64,000 bases of DNA from Nocardia mexicana NBRC 108244 (GCF_001613165.1 NZ_BDBV01000021.1:162581-226580); one strand, 5' to 3'; shown: positions 38,382 to 48,700, numbered from the stretch's first letter. A program made the numbers and translations. The notes: generated by a model from the letters alone, not told the origin.

Positions 38382-39493
38382 AAACAACAGAGGATCCCAA
38401 ACCGTTGATCCGCTACGAGGAGACCACGACACGCGCATCCTGGCTCAAGTCCCGTCCGACGCCGGGTGGGCACACCGCCGTGGTGTCCCTGGACAGTAGT
38501 GGTCAGCTGATGCTTGTGCGTCGGAGGCCGACCGCGTCCGAGTGGTTCCACAGCCCGCCCACCGGAGTGTTCTGGGTGGATGTTTCGGTGCACCACGCCG
38601 CACTGAGGTTTGAGCTACCCACTGCGGAAGGTGTTTTCAAGTTCCTGTGCGCCGCCGACCTGTCATGGCGGATAGGCGATCCGGTGCAGGCTGTGCAAGA
38701 TGGGGTGAGCAATGGTCAGCAGATCTACCTGCCGTACCTCAAGCATCAACTTCGTTCGATGAGCCGACAATTCGCGTTCGACTGCTTCGCCGCCGCCGAG
38801 CAGTCCATCAACGCCTATTTCGCCGGTCGTTCGGTCGATATGCAGTGCGGCATAACCCTGCTGAGCTGTCAGGTGGGGCTCACGCCGGAGTTGGAAACCG
38901 AAAGCCACATCATGCAGCGCACTCTCGATCTCCGAAACGTGGAACGGCGCGACGCGGAGCACCGGGCCCAAATGCACGACGCCGAGCTGAAGCGGGACGA
39001 GAACGAGACGGAACATGCGGTGCTGATGCAGAGCGTTACGTTCGGGCAGGAGATCACAGAGCTCGAGGAGCGCCACCGGTTCAGCCTGGAGCGGCAACGG
39101 ATGGACTTCTACGCGGACACGCTGCGAGCCGGTGAACTCGGCGTGCTGGCGCTGCGTTTGGCGTCCAATAGGGATGACGTGAACGACGTCATTCAGATCA
39201 TGATGAACCAGAAGCAACTTGATTTCGAGACTGCGCGGGACATGCTGAACGCACTGCTGGAGCAGCGTCTGGTCAATCGGAAGGACGCGCACGACATCAT
39301 GGCACGGGCGACCAAAGTCGTCGCGGATCACTGGAAACAGCGGCCAGCGGCAGTGGTGTCCGCGAAAGCCGAGCCGGTCCAGGAACTGACCGGGTCATCG
39401 ATGGCCGGGATCGAGGACGCAGATGTGGTCGACGAGTCGGATGAGGACGAAGAAGTGGACGAGGACGAAGAGGAGGATGAGGAATACGCGTAG
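38378..39493 (+). CDS. SPFH/band-7-like coiled-coil protein with acidic tail
   Basis: 371 residues from a GTG overlapping the previous stop. The first 180 residues resemble an SPFH (band 7) domain: FKFLCAADLSWRIGDPVQAV and RSVDMQCGITLLSCQVGL. A charged coiled coil runs over about 185-250, then a helical segment, then an acidic tail (about 345-370, runs of Glu/Asp). Such proteins oligomerise into rings or cages. Last gene of the operon; its stop lies 11 bp from the convergent next gene. No transmembrane segment is obvious. Confidence 0.5.
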   Translation: MKTTEDPKPLIRYEETTTRASWLKSRPTPGGHTAVVSLDSSGQLMLVRRRPTASEWFHSPPTGVFWVDVSVHHAALRFELPTAEGVFKFLCAADLSWRIGDPVQAVQDGVSNGQQIYLPYLKHQLRSMSRQFAFDCFAAAEQSINAYFAGRSVDMQCGITLLSCQVGLTPELETESHIMQRTLDLRNVERRDAEHRAQMHDAELKRDENETEHAVLMQSVTFGQEITELEERHRFSLERQRMDFYADTLRAGELGVLALRLASNRDDVNDVIQIMMNQKQLDFETARDMLNALLEQRLVNRKDAHDIMARATKVVADHWKQRPAAVVSAKAEPVQELTGSSMAGIEDADVVDESDEDEEVDEDEEEDEEYA

Positions 39494-39504
39494 CCTTGCG
39501 ACGG

Positions 39505-40038
39505 CTACTGCTCGGGCTTCCAGTCCTGCCAACGTGGAGTCCACCAGCAGTCGCCGCGGTTCAATGCGGAAGCGACGCGATCAGCCTCCCGCCACACGCT
39601 GTCGGCTTCTGCCTGTGTGATGCGGCCGCCGGCAACCTGGTTCGCTACGTCGTCACGGTCTTTCCACGTCCAGGTTCCGTCTCCGACGACGATGTCGAGA
39701 CCGTGGTCGTCGGTGTCGAAGTAGTTTTCGCCGCGGCTGTAAGGCCTTTCGAAGTTGATGTACCAGTGGTCGAAGCGGCCATGGTGGAAGAATGCCCAGA
39801 CGGAATATGCGTCTGTCGGCCGGTACGGCTGCAGTACGCTGCTGCCGGACCATCGGTCACGGTCGGACCACGGGTGCGGACCGAACGGATGTGGTGGAAA
39901 GGTGAAAGGCGTGCCGTCCACGATCCACACGGCCAGTACCTCGTCGTCCGCGATGACCTGAACCGGCATCGTCATCCATACGTCGCCGTGCAGTACCTCT
40001 CGCCGCTGGACAGTCGAACCCACAACGAAGCGAGTCAT
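39505..40038 (-). CDS. DUF402 family protein
   Basis: 177 residues. Conserved segments WYINFERPYSRGENYFDTDDHGLDIVV and WKDRDDV are those of DUF402, the fold of bacterial nucleoside phosphatases such as YgaC-like enzymes; Asp and Glu residues for metal binding are present. The ATG at 40038 was chosen by family length. Convergent with the SPFH-like gene and probably not part of that operon. Confidence 0.8.
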   Translation of the reverse strand: MTRFVVGSTVQRREVLHGDVWMTMPVQVIADDEVLAVWIVDGTPFTFPPHPFGPHPWSDRDRWSGSSVLQPYRPTDAYSVWAFFHHGRFDHWYINFERPYSRGENYFDTDDHGLDIVVGDGTWTWKDRDDVANQVAGGRITQAEADSVWREADRVASALNRGDCWWTPRWQDWKPEQ

Positions 40039-40287
40039 ACGAATCACGTTAGCTGCTCTCACTGGGGTAGCGAGATGGCTTACCCTGCAGCCGAGGCGAC
40101 GGTTCCGTCGGCGGTGCGCAATGCTCGAGCCAAGCGATTGATGTCGGTCTCGTGGCTTCGATGTGCCACGCGTAGACGTTCGGTGGCTGAGGGGATCTGT
40201 GGCATCCACGACATCGGATTCTCACCACGATCGGACGGTGCTGTGTCTCGGCTGGCCACTCGAATCGAATGTGCCTGGTCCAGGTGA
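40039..40287. other. Gap between DUF402 and TetR genes
   Basis: 249 bp. A 44-codon frame on the minus strand (40080-40214, beginning MSWMPQIPSATERL) could encode a small helical protein, but it lacks a clear ribosome-binding site. I note it without calling a gene. Confidence 0.25.
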
Positions 40288-41154
40288 CTATGTCGTATTA
40301 CCTTCCCCCGCAGCCGATTCGAACACCCCACCCGCTGCTGCCACCGCCGCCGCGGCCGCCGCGCGCTCTGGGAGGCCGGAGTCGGGTGGTGTGCGTAACA
40401 GGACCAGTTGGTGGTACAGCGGTGCCGTGGCGGCGATAAGTACTGCGCGCGCGTCGGTTTCGGGTGGGATCTCGCCGCGCTCGATCGCGCGGGTCACGAC
40501 GATCTCGGACTGTGTGTAGCGGTCCTCCCAGAGTTGGCGCAGTGCCTGGGCGGCGTCCTCGGAGCGGAAGGACACCGCGATCAGCGCCGTCGCGATCGAT
40601 GATTCGTCGGAGAAGGAGTCCTGGATCTCCTGATTCAGCAGGGCGAGGTCGCCGCGGAGGGAGCCGGTGTCAGCCGGGTGCCAGTCCAGGTCTCGGGCCG
40701 CGGCGAAGACGTCGGCGATCAGGCCGCCGACATCGCGCCAGCGGCGGTAGACGGTGGTGCGGTGTACGCCCGCGCGTGCCGCGACAGTGTCGACAGTGAG
40801 TGCGTCGTAGCCGTTTTCGGTCAGTTCGGCGTGGACCGCGGCGAGGACTTGGTCGCGGATGCGGGCGGTCCGGCCCCCCGGGCGTGGTTGCGGCGGGGTG
40901 GGGTTTTCGGAGGGAGAGCTCGTGGCGGCAGAACTCTCGGTGTCAGGGCTCACGGCGGCGGGGCTCTCGGTGTGAGGACTTGTGGCGGTAGGGCTCTTGG
41001 TGTGAGGGCTCGTGGCGGCAGGGCTCTTGGTGTCAGGTCTAGCGGCGGCAGGGCTCTGGGTGTCGGGACTCTCGATGTCAGGACTCATTGTCTTCTCGGC
41101 GTCGGGGCTCATTGTCGTTCCCGGGTTGATCGGCAGGACATCATCTGGCATCAT
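40288..41154 (-). CDS. TetR-family repressor with repetitive N-terminal tail
   Basis: 288 residues as read from the ATG at 41154. A tail of about 95 residues rich in Ser/Pro/Thr/Ala/His (10-residue units such as SPAATSPHTK) precedes a normal TetR domain: helix-turn-helix VDTVAARAGVHRTTVYRRW near residues 120-138. TetR proteins rarely have such a tail. Methionines at 41112 and 41088 would shorten but not remove it. Divergent from the ABC-F gene (112 bp), which it probably controls. Confidence 0.8.
   Translation of the reverse strand: MMPDDVLPINPGTTMSPDAEKTMSPDIESPDTQSPAAARPDTKSPAATSPHTKSPTATSPHTESPAAVSPDTESSAATSSPSENPTPPQPRPGGRTARIRDQVLAAVHAELTENGYDALTVDTVAARAGVHRTTVYRRWRDVGGLIADVFAAARDLDWHPADTGSLRGDLALLNQEIQDSFSDESSIATALIAVSFRSEDAAQALRQLWEDRYTQSEIVVTRAIERGEIPPETDARAVLIAATAPLYHQLVLLRTPPDSGLPERAAAAAAVAAAGGVFESAAGEGNTT
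40915..41064 (-). repeat. Tandem 30-bp repeats inside the TetR gene
   Basis: Five degenerate units of 30 bp encode the 10-residue repeats of the tail. Because each unit keeps the frame, copy number could change without stopping the gene. Confidence 0.75.
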
Positions 41155-41266
41155 CCTAATGCAACATTCGTCGCACTAGTGAGGTCGCCAATGCTCATTC
41201 GAAGTGTTCACCAGGCTCAGCGGTCGCCCCTGACCGTGTCGTCCTCGAATGCTTCGGAGGTTGTTC

Positions 41267-42895
41267 GTGCCCACTCAGATCACCGCGCTCGCGGTCAGCA
41301 AGTCCTTCGACGGCCGGGCGGTTCTCGACGCGGTCACCTGTTCGCTCGGCGCGGGTGAGCGCACCGGGATCATCGGCGAGAACGGGTCCGGCAAGAGCAC
41401 GCTGCTGCGCCTGTTCGCCGGACGCGAGCGGCCCGACGAGGGCGAGATCGTCGTGCAGGCCGAGGGTGGCGTCGGGTATCTCGCTCAGGACGAGCGGCTG
41501 CCCGCGCACCTGAGCGTCCAGCAGGTCATCGACCGGTCGCTGCACGAGCTGCGCCGGATCGAAGCCCGGATGCGTCGTCTGGAACAGGAGATGTCCACCG
41601 GCGACGAGTCCGGCCTGGACGAATATGCCGAGCTGGCAACGGTTTTCGAACTGCGCGGCGGGTACGATGCCGACGCGCGGGTGGAGCGGGCCCTGCACGG
41701 CCTCGGGCTGGGCGTGGTTCCGCGCGGGCGTGCGGTCGGCGGGCTGTCCGGCGGCGAGCAGGTCCGCCTGCGGCTGGCCGCGCTGCTCGCCGCGGCGCCC
41801 GAGGTGCTGCTGCTGGACGAGCCGACCAATCACCTCGATGATGACGCGCTGACCTGGCTGGAGGATCATCTGCGGACCCGTCGCGGCACGACGGTCGCGG
41901 TCTCCCACGACCGCACCTTTCTCGACCGGGTCGCGACGACCCTGCTGGAGGTGGACTCGGATCGGCGGTGCGTGGTGCGGCACGGCAACGGATACCGTGG
42001 CTTCCTCGCCGAACGCCGGGCCGCGCGGGAGAACTGGGCCCAGGCCCATCTGCGCTGGCAGGAGGAGACCGACCGGTTGCGGGAGACCATCGCGACCACG
42101 GCCCGGCGAGTCGCACCGGGTCGTGCGATGAAGGACAACAACAAGATGGCCTACGACCGGGCCGGCGGCCGCGTGCAGCAGTCGCTGGCGGGCCGGGTCC
42201 GCAATGCCGAGGAACGATTGCGGCGGCTGCTGGCCGATCCGGTGCCACCACCACCGAAACCGTTGCACTTCAACACGGTTCCCGCCGCGGGGCGTGTGCA
42301 CGGCGTCATCCTCGAGGCCACCGGTATCGCGGTCGAGGGCAGGCTCGCGCCCACGAGTGTGCGGGTGGCTGCGGGGGAGCGGTTGCTGATCACCGGCCCG
42401 AACGGTGCGGGCAAGTCCACGCTGCTGCGGGTGGTGGCGGGCGAGCTCGCGCCCGACGGCGGCACGCTTTCGCGGCGCGGCCGGGTCGGCTACCTCGCCC
42501 AGGAACCGCGCCCCGCGGTACCCGGGCAGACGCTGGCGGCCGCCTTCGCCCGAGGCCGTCCCGGCGATGGCATCGAACGCCTGATGTCGCTGGGGCTGTT
42601 CACGCGCGCGCAGCTCGGCACCCGGGTGGAGGATCTGTCCACCGGACAGCGGCAGCGGCTCGAACTGGCGCGGCTGGTCAGTACGCCGTCGGAGCTGCTG
42701 CTCCTGGACGAACCCACCAACCACCTCTCGCCCGGACTCGTCGAGGAGTTGGAGACCGCCCTGGCCGCTTATCGGGGTGCTCTGGTCGTGGTCAGTCACG
42801 ATCGGCGGCTCCGAGACCGCTGGCGTGGCGCCCGGCTCGACCTGGGTGTACCGGTCTCGGCCCGATTTCGATTGCAACCGTCGATCACGCACTGA
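41267..42895 (+). CDS. ABC-F ATPase, probable ribosome-protection (antibiotic resistance) type
   Basis: 542 residues. Two nucleotide-binding domains: GENGSGKST and GPNGAGKST as P-loops, LSGGEQ and LSTGQRQ as signatures, two copies of LLLDEPTNHL, and a linker between (about 235-310). No transmembrane segments. ABC-F proteins act on ribosomes; some displace macrolide, lincosamide or streptogramin antibiotics. GTG at 41267 after GGAGG. The TetR gene and the erythromycin-esterase-like gene beside it support a resistance role. The exact drug class is inference. Confidence 0.85.
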   Translation: MPTQITALAVSKSFDGRAVLDAVTCSLGAGERTGIIGENGSGKSTLLRLFAGRERPDEGEIVVQAEGGVGYLAQDERLPAHLSVQQVIDRSLHELRRIEARMRRLEQEMSTGDESGLDEYAELATVFELRGGYDADARVERALHGLGLGVVPRGRAVGGLSGGEQVRLRLAALLAAAPEVLLLDEPTNHLDDDALTWLEDHLRTRRGTTVAVSHDRTFLDRVATTLLEVDSDRRCVVRHGNGYRGFLAERRAARENWAQAHLRWQEETDRLRETIATTARRVAPGRAMKDNNKMAYDRAGGRVQQSLAGRVRNAEERLRRLLADPVPPPPKPLHFNTVPAAGRVHGVILEATGIAVEGRLAPTSVRVAAGERLLITGPNGAGKSTLLRVVAGELAPDGGTLSRRGRVGYLAQEPRPAVPGQTLAAAFARGRPGDGIERLMSLGLFTRAQLGTRVEDLSTGQRQRLELARLVSTPSELLLLDEPTNHLSPGLVEELETALAAYRGALVVVSHDRRLRDRWRGARLDLGVPVSARFRLQPSITH

Positions 42896-42910
42896 CAGAA
42901 CAGATTTCGC

Positions 42911-44266
42911 ATGCCTGAACAGCCTTCTATCACGACACCGTCGGCCCCGTCGCCCGTCGGTACCATCCCAGAATCGAGTGACCGTATGCCTGAATCACCC
43001 CCTCCCGACCCGCTCACCGACTGGCTCCGCAGTCATGCCGTATCGCTGACCCACCTCGACCCCGGCGCACCGCTCAACGACCTGGAGCCCCTGCGCGAGA
43101 TCATCGGCGACGCCCGAGTCGTCGCGATCGGCGAGAGCTCCCACTTCATCACCGAGTTCCAGCAGATGCGCGGCCGCATCCTGCGCTTCCTGGTCGAACG
43201 CTGCGGCTTCACCGTCCTGGCCTTCGAATACGGCTTCAGCGAGGGCTTCTCCCTCGACGCCTGGGCGCAGGGCGCGGGCACCGAGGACGAGCTGACGGCC
43301 CACCTGGCCGGGACGATCCCGGTGGGAGTCGATGAGCCGCTGCGCTGGATCCGCCGACACAACGCCACGGCCGCGACGCCGGTGCGCTTCGCCGGTATCG
43401 ACATTCCGGCCGCCGGCGGTTCCCTGCTCCCCGCGCTGACCCCGGTCGCCGAATACCTGCGCGAGGTCGATCCGGAGACGCTGCCGGCGGTCGAGACGGC
43501 GATGGGGATCGCCGCCTCGTTCGCCGGTGCCTCCGCGGCGTCGGCCGCGCCGGGGTGGACCCGCCTCCCGGCCGCCGATCAGGACGCGCTCAGCGCGATA
43601 CTGGCGCGCTTGCTCATTCGCTTCCGCGCCGTCGAATCGCTGTACGTGTCGCGTAGTGATCGGCGCGCCTACGACATCGCCCGCCGTCACCTCGAGGCCG
43701 CCGGTGCCGCCGACTACGGCTTCCGCGCCATGGCGGACCTCTTCGCCGGAACCGGTCTCGCCGCAGACACTTCCGCCCGCGACAGCTATATGGCCGACTC
43801 GATCCTGTGGCGCCTGCAACGCTCCGAACCCGGCACTCGGATCGTGCTGGCCGCCCACAATGCGCACATCCAGAAGGAGCCGGTCTCCTTCGACGGGCAT
43901 CTGACCGGCTTCCCCATGGGGCACTACCTGCGCCGCGCCCTGGGCGACGACTACTTCGCCCTCGGCCTCACCGCCACCGCGGGACACACCGCGGATATGG
44001 TGCCGGACGAAAACGCGACCTTCGGCTTCACCGTCGAACCGACGCCACTGCGGCCACCCGAGCCGGGAAGTATCGAGGCCGCATGCACCGATGCCGACGT
44101 CGCCCCCGGTCTCGTCGACCTTCGCGGTGCACCCCGCGAGGTCACCGGTGGTCCCGACCGAACCCGGCTACAGAGCGCCTACCTGCACGTCCCCGTCCTC
44201 GACGCGTTCGACGCCATGCTCAGCACCGCGACCTCCACGGTGGCGAACGACGTCCGGCGGCCGTGA
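42911..44266 (+). CDS. Erythromycin esterase family protein
   Basis: 451 residues. Motifs: GESSHFITEF near residue 74 (the His and Glu of the Ere active site), FEYGFSEGF, and the later AHNAHIQ. Ere enzymes hydrolyse the macrolactone ring of 14-membered macrolides; many family members act on other esters. It starts 15 bp after the ABC-F gene, so probably co-transcribed. Start at 42911 or at the ATG at 42986 is not settled, and neither has a strong site. The first 30 residues are Pro/Ser-rich and not conserved-looking. Confidence 0.82.
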   Translation: MPEQPSITTPSAPSPVGTIPESSDRMPESPPPDPLTDWLRSHAVSLTHLDPGAPLNDLEPLREIIGDARVVAIGESSHFITEFQQMRGRILRFLVERCGFTVLAFEYGFSEGFSLDAWAQGAGTEDELTAHLAGTIPVGVDEPLRWIRRHNATAATPVRFAGIDIPAAGGSLLPALTPVAEYLREVDPETLPAVETAMGIAASFAGASAASAAPGWTRLPAADQDALSAILARLLIRFRAVESLYVSRSDRRAYDIARRHLEAAGAADYGFRAMADLFAGTGLAADTSARDSYMADSILWRLQRSEPGTRIVLAAHNAHIQKEPVSFDGHLTGFPMGHYLRRALGDDYFALGLTATAGHTADMVPDENATFGFTVEPTPLRPPEPGSIEAACTDADVAPGLVDLRGAPREVTGGPDRTRLQSAYLHVPVLDAFDAMLSTATSTVANDVRRP

Positions 44267-44379
44267 GCACTCTCGCACCCTCCGGCATCCCGAAAGGGCA
44301 CGGAGCTAGCGCATCCAGGGGTTGTGCCGTGGCGCTGGAGTCACTCACGGTCTCTCGCCACCGTCCACGGTCGCGGGGA

Positions 44380-45357
44380 TCAGCCGATCGGGCCCGTCGT
44401 CGTCAGCTCGGCGTCGGTGCGGCGCGCTCGCTTCGCCGATCTGCCACTGTCCCTGGCTGATTCGCCGACCCGGCGGACGCTCGGTGGCTGGATCAGCTCG
44501 TGACTGTCGCAGACGATCATCGGGCACGGGGCGCGATACATCAGGTTCTGGCTCACCGACCGTGACAGCATGCCGCTCAGACGGTTGCCGCCGCGGTCTC
44601 CCGACACCACCATCTGCGCGTTGCCGGCCCGTGCGGCCCGCGTCCGGGCCGACGTATCCGGCTCGATGACGTTCGTGACGCGCACATTCGGATACTGCCG
44701 CTGCCATCCCGCGACGAGTTGCTCGGTGCGGACCGCGTTGCGCTGCTGCGGTGACAGGCGCGCGGATTCCCGCCGAGGGGGTGTCGCGCTGCGCATGGCG
44801 ATCACGTCGACGTCGAGCAGTTCGGCCAGTTCGAAGGCGTTGCCGATCGGGCCCGTACCGGCCGAGGCGCCGAGATCCACCAGCACCGGGCGCCGGTCCG
44901 ACAGGGGATCGTCGAGGCGGCCGTGCCACACGGCGACGGGGCAGTGCGACTTTTCGGCGACACGCTCGGCGATCGATCCGGTCAACAGGGTCGGCAGTCG
45001 ACGGGTGTCCGGACCGGCCACCACGACCATGCGGGCATCGGCACTGGTGGCGACGAGTTCGCGGACCGGGTCGCCGACCCTCGGCAGCTGTCGGATCGGC
45101 AGGCTCGGCTGATCGCGCTGGACGATATCGGCTACCCGCTCGGCCCGCCGCCGTGCCACCGACGAAAACGTCCGCAGCAGATCTCGTTCCGCCCGGCCTC
45201 CGGCCGCCACCGGATAGTCGGGGGCCGGAATGGTGCTGACCAGCAGGAGCGAAACCTGCTCGCGCGCGGCGAGGTCCGCGGCCCAGCGCGCGGCGGGTAT
45301 CGCGGACGGGCTGTCGTCGACTCCGACGACGATCGGGCGATCGTTGTGCCGGTCCAT
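44380..45357 (-). CDS. Universal stress protein (two USP domains)
   Basis: 325 residues. Domain 1 has GVDDSPSAIPAARWA and the late GSIAERVAEKSHCPVAV; domain 2 has GDRGGNRLSGMLSRSVSQNLMYRAPCPMIV, close to the ATP-binding G-2X-G-9X-G(S/T) pattern. The tail from about 290 is Arg-rich and polar. USPs bind ATP and help in hypoxia or dormancy in actinomycetes. ATG at 45357 after GAGGTGGAG. It is convergent with the esterase gene and unrelated to it. Confidence 0.85.
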   Translation of the reverse strand: MDRHNDRPIVVGVDDSPSAIPAARWAADLAAREQVSLLLVSTIPAPDYPVAAGGRAERDLLRTFSSVARRRAERVADIVQRDQPSLPIRQLPRVGDPVRELVATSADARMVVVAGPDTRRLPTLLTGSIAERVAEKSHCPVAVWHGRLDDPLSDRRPVLVDLGASAGTGPIGNAFELAELLDVDVIAMRSATPPRRESARLSPQQRNAVRTEQLVAGWQRQYPNVRVTNVIEPDTSARTRAARAGNAQMVVSGDRGGNRLSGMLSRSVSQNLMYRAPCPMIVCDSHELIQPPSVRRVGESARDSGRSAKRARRTDAELTTTGPIG

Positions 45358-45753
45358 CACTACTCCACCTCGCTTCGGATCGATCTTCGAACGGTGCTAC
45401 TTCGGGCCATGCGAGGACGCCGCCGGGGAAGCCGTCGGCGCACCGCATGATGTTGGGCAGCTCGCGCATATCCGATGGTTTGACGAATCGGCATGCCGAA
45501 TCGAGTGTTTCGACCTGCCTGGCGTCGACCGCATGCCCCTGCGTGCAGCGGAGGCGATGATCTAGGTTTGCGCTCGCGGTACCCACGCTAACCTCGCGGC
45601 AAACCTCCCGCCATGCATTAAAGCCCCCCAAGATCGTGATTTACGCCACGGCCCTGGTTCCATCGATCCGCACGTCGCCCGATGTAGCCAACGCAGAGAA
45701 CAACACCCGCGCGGACGCCTCGCATCCCTCCGACGCGAATCGTCGCCGTCGCC
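45358..45753. other. Gap between USP gene and giant NACHT gene
   Basis: 396 bp with no supported gene. It should hold the USP promoter; the NACHT gene ends here. No clear terminator or repeat was seen. Confidence 0.45.
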
Positions 45754-48700
45754 TCACTCGCGAGACCGGCGGCGCCAAGAACGTCGTCGGGGCCGGTGTG
45801 ATCGGCCGGCGCGGAACTGCCGCAGCCACAAGAGGGCATCCGCCGCTTCGGTGTCGCCCGCTGCCACTGCTTTTTCGCACCATTGTTCGGCTGCGTCGAG
45901 GTCGCCGCGGTGCAGACAGCTGCGCGCCAGATTGCTCATCGCGCCGGCGTCGCCGGCGTCGGCCGCCTTGACGTTCCACTCTTCGGCTCCGTCGGAGTCG
46001 CCGCGCAGTGTAAGGACTGTCGCCAGGTTGGTCATGGCGGCGGGCTCGCCTGTCGCGGCGGCTCGGCGGGCCCATCGTTCGGCCGCTTCGAGATCACCGC
46101 GGTCGGTGCATATGCGCACCAGATTGCTCATCGCGACGGTGTCGCCGCAGTCTGCCGCCCTGGTGTACCACCGTTCGGCCGCCTCGAGGTCACCGCGGCC
46201 GGCACGCATCCACGCCAGATTGTTCATGGCTGTGGGATCCCCAGCGGTAGCACCCCTGTCGTACCACGTTTCGGCGCCGGTGAGATCGCCGCGGATTTCC
46301 AGAATCCTTCCGAAGTTGTTCATAGCGGGGATGTGTCCGGCCTCGGCGGCCGCCTGAAACCAGCGTTCGGCTTCGGCGCGTTCCGAGTTCTGGTCGAGCA
46401 GCCGCCCGAGGTTGTACATCGCGTGATCGTCGCCCGCTGCGGCGGCTCGGCGATACCAGTGCTCGGCGCCGCTTCGGTCGCCGCGCTCGTGCAACAGCAC
46501 GGCCAGGTTGTTCGAGGCCCGAATGTCTCCGGCCGTCGCGGCTTCGTGGTACCAATGCTCGGCTTCAGCCAGGTCGCCGTTCTCGTGCGCCGTCCGGGCC
46601 AGCAGGTATGCCGCTTCGGCGTCGCTGTCGGTCCGGCTCGTCCGGGAGGCATTCGATTCCTGGTCGGAATCCTCAGCATTCGGCCCCGAAGCCCCGGGTT
46701 GGATGAACGTGGCCTGGGTTTGCACAGCGGTGAAGTCCACGCCGTCCACCAGCGAGAGTGGCTGACCAGCGCCACGAACAACCGATTCGCCGCGCTGGAT
46801 CGCGGCATGCAGAACAGCGACGGCGTCGGGGCCGAGAATGTCGACAAGCGGTCTGGCTCCGGACTCGAGCTGCGCCATCGCGAGTGCCCAGTCGTCGGGA
46901 AGAGCATCGTAGAGCTGCCGCAATGCCACGGCGGGCGCTCGTGCGAGCAGTACCGGGAAGAGTCGTGCGAGCGCATCCACGCAAGGACCCCGCAGGCCCG
47001 AGTAGACCTTGGACCGGAGGGCTAGCGTCGACAACTCGACCGGCTCGGCGAGATCGGCAAGCCGCTCCGATTCCGCGAACGGAAGCAAGGCGGCGATCCG
47101 GTTGCCCGGCAACTGATCTCCGGCCCGTGCGACCACTTCCGTGCTCAAATCACGGATCAGGAGCCGTTCGGCGCCGGGCATCTCCACGAGGTGGGCGAGC
47201 AGGCCGGCTACGGCGGGCAGTCGGTTCGGAGTCATCAGTGACCGCATGCTGTCGGCGAAGGCTCGGCGAGCGGACCGGCGGTCGGAAGACAGCCTCAGAT
47301 CTGCGAGGGCAGCGTAGAGCGGGTCTTCGATCTGCTGTGGCGGGCGGGAGGTCCATCGACGCCCCGTGCGACCATCGATCATGCTCTCGCAGACGGCTGC
47401 CATCGCATAGGTGATGTCGTAGAGCGGACCCCTGGGCTGCTCGGGATCCGGACGCTCGGCCAGCGCCGACACATGCAGCCCTTCGAGCATTCGATCCGGC
47501 GGCTGCCCTGTGATGGCACTCTGCAGGCAGTGGAGGGATCCGAAGTGACAGAACGTCAGTACGGCCGCTTCGTGCAGGGCTGGGGTCGGCCGCAGTAGTT
47601 GGTGACCGAAGTCGAATTTGTTGGGCACGAGCTGTACCGCGGCCTCGAACCGTGCGTAGTGGTCCGGGCGCAGATAGGCCAGTGGAGTCGGATCGAGGTC
47701 TTCAGCCGCTGCCTCGTAAGTCCACTCGTAGCAATCCATTTCGGCGAGAGCGGCAGTGAACCGAGTCCAGAGCCGATGGGCGGACGCGTCCTCGCGGAGG
47801 CCGGCCGCGTTCCGAAACAGACCGGCATAGCCCACTGTCCGCTCCGGACCGTCCACGATCGCCTCGACGGACCGGACCGCGCGGGGCAGATCATGCGGAG
47901 CGACCCATTCGGTGAGAATGCGGACCGTACGCGCCCAACTGTGCGGACTCGCCACCGCCCCGGCCCACGGCGTCGCGGCGCGGATCCAATCCTCCGGGCG
48001 GTAGAAGAAACGCGTCTCGAGCCGCCGCCGCCATTCTCCGGCCCAGTCCGCCACGAACATCACGCCGTTGATCTCGTCCATCCTGTTCGGCGTGGTGGCG
48101 CGGCTCTTACGGAAGGGTCCGATCGGCGCGGGATCGACGAGTGCAGGGGCCCGCTCGGCGAACCTGAGGCATTCGTCGAGCAGCGCCCTCGCCCGCTCCG
48201 GATCGTCGGCATCGAGACAGCGGTGGCCGACCGATGCGAGTTCGGTGTACCGGTCGCTGGAAAGCGGTGACCAGGTGGTATTGGTAACCTCCTTGGCGAC
48301 TTCCTCCGCCTGCAGCACGTCCAATCCGGCTAGTGCCTCAGCCAATTGGCTGAGGACGCTGTCCTCGTGTCGTCGATCGATGAACCCCACTTCCGGTCGG
48401 TCCGGTTCGATCTTCCTGCGCTTATCGGTGATCATTCGGAATGCTGCCGATCGATCGATTTCGGCCAGCGCGGACACCGCCCCGCGGAAGTCCCACTGGG
48501 ACCAGCGGCCCAGCAGTTCCACAGCTGTATCCGGAGACCCGAGTAACACCCATAGTCGTGCGGCGCGCACCATGTCGGGGGCGTTGCGGCCATCGATATC
48601 GATATTCGACAGCCGGACCAGCAGAGCCCGGGCCGTTTCCGGCTCGTACTCCACCAATTCCATTGCGGCATCGGTCAGACCGCGTGCCGATGCCACCGGA

